Shown here: in pieces, positions 14,453 through 19,862 of the stretch
How positions within the stretch are numbered: the stretch's first letter is position 1
How the letters are laid out: the number at the start of each line of letters is the position of its first letter
Origin: JAWCLZ01 sp037443105
GTDB taxonomy: Archaea; Halobacteriota; JAWCLZ01
Reading direction: 5' to 3'
Length of the DNA: 19,862 bases
NCBI GenBank assembly: GCA_037443105.1
Contig: JBBIOZ010000024.1
Coordinates: forward strand, 1-19,862
Position numbers and translations under genes: made by a program
The notes under the pieces: generated by a model
The model's database searches: none
What the model saw: the letters and a program-made list of their open reading frames with translations, nothing else
What the model was told of the DNA's origin: nothing

Positions 14453-14560
14453 TCACCTTTCCCTTAATTTCTTCAATATACCATATATTTTTCTTAAAAT
14501 TCGAATATTCTGATACTGAAACTCAGTTTCTTCATCGCAAAATAGCTTTAGGTTTTCCAT
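14453..14560 (-). CDS. 35-aa charged helical ORF coupled to the DsrE-like gene
   Basis: From ATG 14560 the frame encodes MENLKLFCDEETEFQYQNIR followed by ILRKIYGILKKLRER and stops with a TGA that lies inside the ribosome-binding region of the DsrE-like gene. The sequence is acidic then strongly basic and helix-forming (an amphipathic C-terminal half). The frame is open back to a TGA about 8 codons upstream, so no longer ATG start exists. The tight overlap with the next gene and protein-like composition argue for a real small gene, but no homologue is known to me and no clear promoter or Shine-Dalgarno sequence is visible. Confidence 0.4.
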   Translation of the reverse strand: MENLKLFCDEETEFQYQNIRILRKIYGILKKLRER

Positions 14561-14672
14561 TATGCTCTCGAAGTGACTTTTAATTCAATCCAGCTTTTCG
14601 CCAAGGATTGCTTTTCGCTGCAAATCATTTGAAGATCCAGCACGCGATGATTGTGATCCAAGGAGAGATTGA

Positions 14673-14913
14673 GGGGTCATCGCACTCCGCCTTGAGGCAT
14701 ATGTAGTCCCCAGGGGTTGTTCCACTTCAGAAGGCTCAGGCACTATAGTAGTCTCTGGCAATGGCTTGCTCACCATAACAGATAACAATGACAGTCTACA
14801 TAAAAGCAAGCGGCAAGCTCTTTGCTTCAGGAACCGGCTGGGCTGTGCTGCATGGCACTGGTTCATATGAAACCTTGAGATGGGTTATCCTGCGCCAAGA
14901 CCAGTACCAATAG
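14673..14913 (+). pseudogene. Frameshifted remnant of a beta-rich, possibly surface protein
   Basis: The interval 14561-15014 has no intact gene of normal size. One plus frame from 14673 reads VIALRLEAYVVP, then SEGSGTIVVSGNGLLTITDN. At about 14785 the coding-like signal moves by one base to a frame giving VYIKASGKLFASGTGWAVLHGTGSYETLRWVI, ending in TAG at 14911. Alternating hydrophobic strands and Gly turns continue across the break, as expected for one beta-sheet protein disrupted by an indel. An in-frame TGA lies just before 14673, and a neighbouring frame continues protein-like upstream. The minus strand has a 93-codon frame across the same place with low-complexity composition, which I consider less likely. 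No start or promoter was identified. Confidence 0.4.
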
Positions 14914-14946
14914 AAATAGAGGAATAGAATTTCAGAGCAAAACCAC

Positions 14947-14974
14947 TTTTTTTATTTTTTAATTTTAATTTTTT
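14947..14974 (+). terminator. T-rich tract, probable archaeal terminator
   Basis: Plus-strand sequence from 14947 is runs of T broken by single or paired A residues for 28 nt, without a stem-loop, which is the usual archaeal intrinsic terminator form. It follows the gene remnant and precedes the promoter of the gene at 15015 (a TTAATAAATA element at about 14982-14991). Confidence 0.4.
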
Positions 14975-15014
14975 GATCAAAGTTAATAAATAGCCTTAAT
15001 TAATATTTGTTTAA

Positions 15015-15965
15015 ATGACCTTGAAAGTCAGACTTCGAGACTTCATCATAACCAGAGATGACTGGATCTTTTCAGTTGTAGATTATTATCCTGAAAATGA
15101 GAGGGGCATTCGCTGCTTGCTTCGCTATATCCCAAGTGAAGTAGGAGAAAGAGTGAATCGAGAGGGCAAGCGATTTAAAAAAATGGATTTTGAAGAAGCC
15201 TATGCATTTCTAGAGAAATTCAAGCCTAGCTATGTTAAAGATGTGCATATAGTGCCATATGAAGATGTAAAGCTGATATTGCACGCGGATAGAGGATTGC
15301 ATTTCATTGAAGACCTTAAGGTGATAAAGCTCATTAACTTATTTTCAAGTGGAGGCATACCCTTGGAGAAAATGGGTGTCACTGGCTCTAGACTTTGCGG
15401 CTTGGCAGGGGAAAAATCAGATATTGATTTCATAGTCTATGGGAAGACTTGGTATAGAGCTAGAGAAATACTGGTAGAGGCGAAAAAAAGCGGGATAATT
15501 GAAGAAGTAAACCTTGAGATGTGGCGTACCATCTATGAAAAGAGGATGCCTGAATTAAGCTTCGAGGAATTTCTAGCTCACGAGCTGAGAAAGGGCAACA
15601 GAGGAATGATCGATGGCACTTACTTCGACCTGCTGTATGTTCGAGACTGGGAGGAAATAGGTCCTGCGCTGGGGAGGGGAGCCGAGGTAAGGCGCGATAT
15701 AATAAAAGCAAAGGTTTTGAACGCATACTATGCCTTTGACTCCCCGGCGATATATGATATCGAACACTCAGAGGTAAAACAAGTGCTCTCCTATACCCAT
15801 ACCTATGCAGGTCAAGCACTGCCGGGTGAGATAATTGAAGCAAGCGGGAAAATTGAGCAATTCAGCGATGGAAGGAGAATGATCGTTGGAAGCACGCGTG
15901 AAGCGCGAGGGGAATGGATCAAATCACTAACACTGCTAGAAGGGGAAAGAAAAAGAGATATATGA
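15015..15965 (+). CDS. Predicted archaeal nucleotidyltransferase (COG1665-like)
   Basis: The 316-residue protein has a central polymerase-beta-type nucleotidyltransferase signature: VTGSRLCGLAGEKSDIDFIV (residues 122-141), a GS turn followed by a DxD metal motif, with a likely third acidic residue in TYFDLLYV further on. The N-terminal 110 residues (LKVRLRDFIITRDDWIFSVV and a following RGLHFIEDLK) and the C-terminal beta-rich part (about 230-316) are characteristic of a conserved archaeal protein group rather than of CCA-adding enzymes or minimal MNT proteins. The substrate is unknown. It has no adjacent antitoxin-like HEPN gene, so a toxin-antitoxin role is not suggested. The stop overlaps the next gene's ATG as ATGA, indicating translational coupling to a secreted protein. 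Confidence 0.7.
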   Translation: MTLKVRLRDFIITRDDWIFSVVDYYPENERGIRCLLRYIPSEVGERVNREGKRFKKMDFEEAYAFLEKFKPSYVKDVHIVPYEDVKLILHADRGLHFIEDLKVIKLINLFSSGGIPLEKMGVTGSRLCGLAGEKSDIDFIVYGKTWYRAREILVEAKKSGIIEEVNLEMWRTIYEKRMPELSFEEFLAHELRKGNRGMIDGTYFDLLYVRDWEEIGPALGRGAEVRRDIIKAKVLNAYYAFDSPAIYDIEHSEVKQVLSYTHTYAGQALPGEIIEASGKIEQFSDGRRMIVGSTREARGEWIKSLTLLEGERKRDI

Positions 15966-16909
15966 AGAGTATACGAATATACTGCGGTGGAAATTTGAAA
16001 TCCAGCAGACTGAGCTGCAGCATAGCAATTTTGATGATCAGCTTAATTATAATTATTTCCTCTGCACCCATAGCAGCAATGCCAAGTAAGGCTGTGCTTT
16101 TCATAACCATTTCAGGAAGAGATAATGGAATAAATTCACTTAGTGTATCAGAAGGCTTAACTACCTTTGCTCAAGCTTTAAAAAGCTCCAACTATAAAGT
16201 CGAGGAAGTGGAATTCATAACAGCTGACACACTCAGCAAATACCAAGTTTTGGTTGTTCACGATGCAGCTTTTTACAATCCAAGCAATACCCCCCTGATA
16301 AGAGATTTCGTAAATGCAGGAGGGGGCTTGCTTATATTCAGCCAAGGATTAAAATATCCAGCATTTGAAGAGCTAACTCAGCAATTCGGTGTGAAGATAA
16401 ATCAAAATACCGTATATCACTATGGTTATGTGGTTGAGGTAAAAGCATTCAGCGAGCACGCAATATTCAAAGGGATTAAAGCACTTCAAGCTCAATTCAG
16501 CTCACTAACAGTTAAGCCACCAGCACGGGTTGTGGCAAAAGGCGATTTAGATTCCTACATCACTGGCGAAGAGAAAACAAATGGTACTGCTCCACCGGTA
16601 GTTGCAATTTCCCAGCTTGGAAAAGGCAAGGCAGTAGTCGTCGGCAGCCACTATATCTTTAGAAATTATGATGTCGCATTTAAAGACAATTTAAGATTCG
16701 GGCTCAATTGCATAGAATGGCTCTCCACACCTGAGATAACGCCTACTCCTACTCTAACGCCTACACCAACTCCAACTCCTACTCTAACACCTACCCCTAC
16801 TCTCACCCCAATACCAACTCCAGCTAATACTCCAACTCCAAGCTTTGAAGCAGCACTGCTGGGAATCGTGCTGCTGATATTTGCATTGAAGAAAAAAGAA
16901 TTGAAATAG
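15962..16909 (+). CDS. Secreted protein with GATase-fold-like domain, Pro/Thr linker and sorting-like C-terminus
   Basis: From ATG 15962 the product has 315 residues: a basic N-terminus and hydrophobic signal segment (about 18-40, ending AAMPSKA), then a domain of about 215 residues. Segments such as LSKYQVLVVHDAAFYNPSNT, IRDFVNAGGGLLIFSQG and GKGKAVVVGSHYIF resemble the class I glutamine-amidotransferase-like fold seen in DUF4350/ThuA-like proteins. No catalytic Cys-His-Glu triad is evident, so a binding role is more likely than catalysis. A stretch of Thr-Pro repeats (about 258-285) precedes PSFEAALLGIVLLIFALKKK, a PGF-CTERM-like tail with Ser for Gly. The frame extends 16 codons upstream, but ATG 15962 overlaps the previous stop as ATGA. 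The protein is probably extracellular and membrane-anchored. Confidence 0.7.
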   Translation: MKSIRIYCGGNLKSSRLSCSIAILMISLIIIISSAPIAAMPSKAVLFITISGRDNGINSLSVSEGLTTFAQALKSSNYKVEEVEFITADTLSKYQVLVVHDAAFYNPSNTPLIRDFVNAGGGLLIFSQGLKYPAFEELTQQFGVKINQNTVYHYGYVVEVKAFSEHAIFKGIKALQAQFSSLTVKPPARVVAKGDLDSYITGEEKTNGTAPPVVAISQLGKGKAVVVGSHYIFRNYDVAFKDNLRFGLNCIEWLSTPEITPTPTLTPTPTPTPTLTPTPTLTPIPTPANTPTPSFEAALLGIVLLIFALKKKELK

Positions 16910-16933
16910 GAGAAGGTGCAAATAATTTGATAA

Positions 16934-17022
16934 GCGGCTGTGGTCCAGCGGTTAGGACAGGGGCTTCCCAATAAAGAAGGAGGAAACAGCCTCTAGCCCG
17001 GGTTCGAATCCCGGCAGCCGCA
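16934..17022 (+). tRNA. tRNA-Gly (anticodon CCC), intron-containing
   Basis: The acceptor stem GCGGCTG pairs with CAGCCGC (17015-17021), with discriminator A at 17022 and no encoded CCA. The D arm is GTCC/GGAC. The anticodon stem GGGGC (16960-16964) pairs with GCCTC (16989-16993), with one G-T pair. The T arm is CCGGG-TTCGAAT-CCCGG. The anticodon loop is TT-CCC-A plus a final A at 16988 once a 17-nt insert (16971-16987) is removed, giving a 72-nt mature tRNA. The anticodon is at 16967-16969. It follows the secreted-protein gene by 24 nt on the same strand. Confidence 0.95.
16971..16987 (+). other. tRNA intron (17 nt) at position 37/38
   Basis: The insert lies one base 3' of the anticodon, the standard archaeal site. 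TTCC of the loop can pair with GGAA inside the intron. This leaves a three-base bulge ACA before the anticodon stem and a three-base bulge CAA on the other side, as in a bulge-helix-bulge cut by the splicing endonuclease. The outer intron helix is weak because the intron is so short. Confidence 0.85.
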
Positions 17023-17057
17023 TAGCAATTAATGGGAAATTAAATAAAAATTTAATA

Positions 17058-18521
17058 TTAAAATTCTTTATGGAAGTGAGAGATCTTGCGCTTTCTATAG
17101 GTGTGGAAGTCTGTGTATTTTTTGTCATTGAGTAAATCTTCAACTTTTATCCCTCGGTCCCGTTTCTCAAGAATTGCTTGCTCGGTAATAAATAGCAGAG
17201 CATCTGCTCCCGCTCCCGAACCATATTGAGCTAGGAGTATGGTTTCATTGTCACCTGCGTGGTCAAGTACACTTGCTAAGCCAAGCAGTCCGCACGCGGA
17301 GTAAGAATTGCCGATGTAAGGGGCATTGAAGCCATATTTAAGTTTCTCCTCATCTATGCCAAGGCGCTTTGCAGCTTTAAATGGGAACTTGCCTGTTGGC
17401 ATGTGAAAGACCGCGTGATCTATATCCTTGCCTTCTATTCCAAGCTCGCTGAATAATAACTCGCACGCTCCCACGATATGCTGAAAATAAGCCGGCTCGC
17501 CTGTGAAGCGGCCGCCATGCTTTGGAAATGGCTCTCCCTCTCTTCTCCAGAAATCAGGGATATCGGTTGCATATGGTGCATAGCCTTCGAGCCGGGCTAT
17601 TACATCATTTTTTCCAATGATCAAAGCAGCAGCTGCTGTACCGGAAGTTGGGTCTAGATCGTCTCCCTCTCTAGCTTGAGAATTATCCGAGCCAATTATC
17701 ATTGCATTTCTGAATTTGAATTTTTCATTTTCAATAATCGCTATTGCATCTGGGATTGCACTCGTTGCAGCCTTGCAGGCTGATTCAATATCATATGCTT
17801 TTACCCTTGGGGTAGCTCCGATTGCCTCTGCCACAGTTATTGCGCTTGCCTTTACCGAGTAGGGTTTGCTCTCGCTACCGAAATAAATCGCATCTATTTC
17901 TTCGCCATTGATTCCAGCGTGAAGCAGTGCATTCCTCGCTGCATCAACTGCCATTGTGGTACTATCTTGATCCCAGTTTAACACTGCTTTTTCTAAAAAC
18001 ATGGTGCTCTGCTTGAGCAGCTCTGGGTCTTCTTTCATAGATTTAGCCACTTCTTCCATTGTTATACGATACTTCGGGATGTGCACTCCATATCCTATTA
18101 TGCCTGCTTTAGTGGAGTTCCTTTTCGTAGTATATAAACCGAGTTCCTTGTATGCAGTTTTAGGCCGGAATATCGTGCCATATTCTATCACCCCATCACT
18201 TGTTTCACCGAGTCTTCTAAAGGTTGGCTCAAGTTCCATGCCTATTTTGATTTCTTCTGGTTCGACATCTGTTAATCTGCTGGGCAGAATTATTCCATCG
18301 ATTTCCACATAGCAGGGGAAAATATGCTCTCCATCCTCAACGCGATGGGTATAAGAATAGAGTCTGCCGGTTTTAACCATCGATTTCAGTACTATATGAG
18401 TGTTCCTCCCGCATTCTTTGCAGACTTCTTTAGGCGGGAAGCTTTTACTTCCACAGTCGCATACACTTGCAAGGAGTCTGTAGCTTGTGCGAATGTTTCT
18501 CCAAGACTGCGGTAAGCTCAA
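17058..18521 (-). CDS. Fusion of DUF35 zinc-ribbon/OB protein with HMG-CoA synthase
   Basis: The enzyme condenses acetyl-CoA with acetoacetyl-CoA in the mevalonate pathway for archaeal lipids. From TTG 18521 it is 487 residues. Residues 1-130 form a DUF35 protein (SLPQSWRNIRTSYRL, then a CxC-x10-CxxC zinc ribbon, then an OB fold). Residues 140-487 form HMG-CoA synthase, with GSES (catalytic Glu), DIESACKAATSA (nucleophile Cys) and VFHMPTGKFP (His). DUF35 is normally a separate scaffold holding thiolase and HMG-CoA synthase together. The open frame reaches an ATG at 18581, but that overlaps the thiolase by 64 nt. The TTG has GGAGGTG five nt upstream, overlaps the thiolase stop as TTGA, and sits exactly where DUF35 proteins begin. 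It is co-translated with thiolase. Confidence 0.93.
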   Translation of the reverse strand: MSLPQSWRNIRTSYRLLASVCDCGSKSFPPKEVCKECGRNTHIVLKSMVKTGRLYSYTHRVEDGEHIFPCYVEIDGIILPSRLTDVEPEEIKIGMELEPTFRRLGETSDGVIEYGTIFRPKTAYKELGLYTTKRNSTKAGIIGYGVHIPKYRITMEEVAKSMKEDPELLKQSTMFLEKAVLNWDQDSTTMAVDAARNALLHAGINGEEIDAIYFGSESKPYSVKASAITVAEAIGATPRVKAYDIESACKAATSAIPDAIAIIENEKFKFRNAMIIGSDNSQAREGDDLDPTSGTAAAALIIGKNDVIARLEGYAPYATDIPDFWRREGEPFPKHGGRFTGEPAYFQHIVGACELLFSELGIEGKDIDHAVFHMPTGKFPFKAAKRLGIDEEKLKYGFNAPYIGNSYSACGLLGLASVLDHAGDNETILLAQYGSGAGADALLFITEQAILEKRDRGIKVEDLLNDKKYTDFHTYRKRKISHFHKEF

Positions 18522-19711
18522 GTTTTCACCTCCAGTATATGGACTGTTATCAAAGAACCTGTACCGCCTATGTTCTGGCAAAGTCCAATTCTAGGTTCCC
18601 CTATGGACTTGCTCACAGGATGATCCGATTTACCGGTTAGCTGATGATATAGCTCCACCGCTTGCCTAACGCCAGTGGCACCCACTGGGTGGCCATCTGC
18701 TTTCAATCCTCCTCCGCAGTTTACAATCATTTCCTTGCCGTCCACATTATAGACCACGTGCCTTGAGCTTGACTTATAGCCTTCTTCGACCATCTTCCAA
18801 GCCTTGCCCTTTTGTGCGAGTTCCAGTTCTTCATAGGCTAGAAGCTCTTGAATGGTAAATGCATCGTGCAGCTCAAGGATGTCAACATCTTTTATATTTC
18901 TACCTGCTTCTTGGAAAGCAACTCTCGCAGCTAGCCTAGTTGCTTTCAGGGATGTGAAACTCTCTCGTGCGTAAAGTCCTATAGAATCCGTGCTCATTCC
19001 TGAACCAGTTATATATACAGGGTTTTCATATTCTTTAGCTAATTCGCCGCTTACCAGAATGAGTGCCGCTGCGCCATCTGAAACTGGAGAACAGTGAAAG
19101 ATGGTGAGGGGATCTGAAACTATACTGGATTTTAAAACTTGGTCAACGGTTATTTGATTCCGCAGGTGTGCATTTTTATTGTCCCTCGCGTGTTTATGAT
19201 TTTTAACCGAGATTAATGCAAGATGCTCGAGCTTGGTTTCCGGGTATTCATAGAGATATCTCCTAGCCATTGCGGCATTTAAACCGGTGAAGTTGAAGTT
19301 ATATAGCCTTTCCCATTCACTGGCTGCTGCCATGTATGCTATACCCACATTCCAGTCAGTCGCTTTTTCCACCCCTCCTACCAATACTACGTCAGAGCGC
19401 CCAGATTTTATAGCTGTAATGCCATTGTACAGCGCGCTTCCCCCCGAGCCGCAGGCTGCTTCTGTGCGTGTAATTGGTATGTTTATTCCTAGTTCTTCGG
19501 AGAGAAAAGCTGGTAAATTGCCTTGCTCATTGACTATCTCGGTTATAAAGGAACCTACTACCATTTCATCTATGTCTTTTCGCTCTAAGTTGGCTTCCTT
19601 AAGTGCATTGAGCCCAGCTTCAACCGTTAGACTTATCAAACTGCGCTCATAGAGCTCACCAAATTTGGTTCTACCAGCACCTACAATTGCAACTTCGCGA
19701 TCTCGAGGCAT
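18518..19711 (-). CDS. Archaeal-type acetyl-CoA C-acetyltransferase (thiolase)
   Basis: This enzyme makes acetoacetyl-CoA from two acetyl-CoA, an unfavourable step pulled forward by the neighbouring HMG-CoA synthase. The 397-residue protein has the thiolase N-terminus (VAIVGAGRTKFGEL), the nucleophile Cys in TEAACGSGG (C87), ELHDAF, and the C-terminal NCGGGLKADGHPVGATG with the catalytic His, ending in GLCQNIGGTGS. It belongs to the SCP-x-like archaeal thiolase group found in the thiolase/DUF35/HMG-CoA synthase complex. ATG 19711 is preceded by GGGGAG with 7-nt spacing. Its stop overlaps the TTG start of the fusion gene. A TATA-like AGTATTTAT lies about 40 nt upstream of the ATG. Confidence 0.93.
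   Translation of the reverse strand: MPRDREVAIVGAGRTKFGELYERSLISLTVEAGLNALKEANLERKDIDEMVVGSFITEIVNEQGNLPAFLSEELGINIPITRTEAACGSGGSALYNGITAIKSGRSDVVLVGGVEKATDWNVGIAYMAAASEWERLYNFNFTGLNAAMARRYLYEYPETKLEHLALISVKNHKHARDNKNAHLRNQITVDQVLKSSIVSDPLTIFHCSPVSDGAAALILVSGELAKEYENPVYITGSGMSTDSIGLYARESFTSLKATRLAARVAFQEAGRNIKDVDILELHDAFTIQELLAYEELELAQKGKAWKMVEEGYKSSSRHVVYNVDGKEMIVNCGGGLKADGHPVGATGVRQAVELYHQLTGKSDHPVSKSIGEPRIGLCQNIGGTGSLITVHILEVKT
18527..18533 (-). promoter_or_regulatory. Ribosome-binding site that fixes the TTG start of the DUF35-HMG-CoA synthase fusion
   Basis: GGAGGTG on the minus strand lies inside the last codons of the thiolase gene, five nt before TTG 18521. No comparable site precedes the ATG at 18581. 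Confidence 0.75.
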
Positions 19712-19790
19712 TATCTACTCCCCGTTTTTTGTTGTCAGCTTTGCATAAATACTTTCTGCAACTATCGATTAAAAATTCGACAAACAACGA

Positions 19791-19862
19791 TTAATATGGC
19801 AGCATGCGTAAAACAGCTACCGTGAGTACAGCTACCACTACACTTAACACCGTGCCCGCGAA
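19791..19862 (-). CDS. 3' end of a probable membrane protein
   Basis: The minus strand from the window edge is open for 23 codons, ending in TAA at 19791. It reads FAGTVLSVVVAVLTVAVLRM then LPY, a hydrophobic helix with a short polar end, typical of the last transmembrane segment of a larger protein. The plus strand is also open here but gives a Thr-rich, unlikely peptide. The family cannot be told from so little sequence. Confidence 0.45.
   Translation of the reverse strand, partial: FAGTVLSVVVAVLTVAVLRMLPY

Noticed and set aside
14585..14866. Minus-strand 93-codon ORF
   Set aside because: Its composition is low-complexity and Ser/Pro/Arg/Leu-rich with no recognisable start signal, and it lies opposite a better, though frameshifted, plus-strand coding signal. 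Not fully excluded.
15015..15965. Nucleotidyltransferase as the toxin or antitoxin of a MNT/HEPN pair
   Set aside because: The protein is far longer than minimal MNT proteins, has conserved flanking domains, and no HEPN gene is adjacent; its partner by coupling is a secreted protein.
16741..16835. Repeat array resembling a minisatellite or CRISPR-like region
   Set aside because: It is the in-frame Thr-Pro linker of the secreted protein, made of irregular ACxCCx units, not spacer-repeat structure.
16952..17143. Minus-strand 63-codon ORF with MRLPGFEPG
   Set aside because: It is the antisense of the tRNA-Gly T and acceptor arms plus flanking sequence; such peptides are well-known tRNA shadows.

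Overview
The window reads as chromosomal DNA of a euryarchaeon of the methanogen/methanotroph type. It has archaeal-type information genes: ATP-dependent DNA ligase, RFC large subunit with a C-terminal PIP box, and a tRNA with an intron at the 37/38 position. It also has the nitrogen regulator NrpR, methanogenesis marker protein 2, the archaeal thiolase / DUF35 / HMG-CoA synthase set, Pro/Thr-linked secreted proteins with sorting-like C-termini, and TATA boxes sitting 20-26 nt upstream of start codons. GC content is moderate and many starts are GTG or TTG. An ANME-1 (Methanophagales) or related Halobacteriota lineage would fit, but that is inference. A run of 17 N inside hom shows this is a scaffolded assembly.

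Layout. 1-183: 5' end of a thioredoxin (minus), divergent from nrpR. 184-1167: nrpR. 1186-4208 (minus strand): a probable operon read from 4208 down. It contains a 39-aa membrane microprotein, DNA ligase (ATGA overlap) and a methyltransferase; a lipoprotein follows with its own TATA box. 4344-5081: secreted EF-hand-like protein (plus). 5076-8232 (minus): ACT-domain regulator, homoserine dehydrogenase, a winged-helix protein with a TiaS-like DUF1743 domain, and a degenerate HAD/MDP-1-like protein, tightly packed. 8286-9098: truA (plus). 9108-12174 (minus): acetolactate synthase-like protein then rfcL. 12288-13280: methanogenesis marker 2 (plus). 13281-15014: a looser region with small or broken genes: an uncertain 68-aa ORF, a 40-aa paralogue of the ligase-linked microprotein, a 73-aa two-helix membrane protein, a DsrE-like protein with a 35-aa ORF coupled ahead of it, and frameshifted remains of a beta-rich protein. 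15015-16909: a predicted nucleotidyltransferase coupled by an ATGA overlap to a secreted GATase-fold-like protein. 16934-17022: tRNA-Gly(CCC) with a 17-nt intron. 17058-19711 (minus): thiolase followed by a DUF35-HMG-CoA synthase fusion. 19791-19862: the 3' end of a membrane protein.

Functionally the window is mostly housekeeping: nitrogen regulation, threonine/methionine and branched-chain amino-acid synthesis, DNA replication and joining, tRNA modification, and the first two mevalonate-pathway steps for archaeal lipids. The least explained parts are the two paralogous single-helix microproteins, which were too short for ordinary gene calling, the HTH-DUF1743 protein with its four-cysteine cluster, and the gene-fragment zone around 13.3-14.9 kb. 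The clearest architectural novelty is the DUF35-HMG-CoA synthase fusion, which welds the scaffold of the known three-protein complex onto one of its enzymes.
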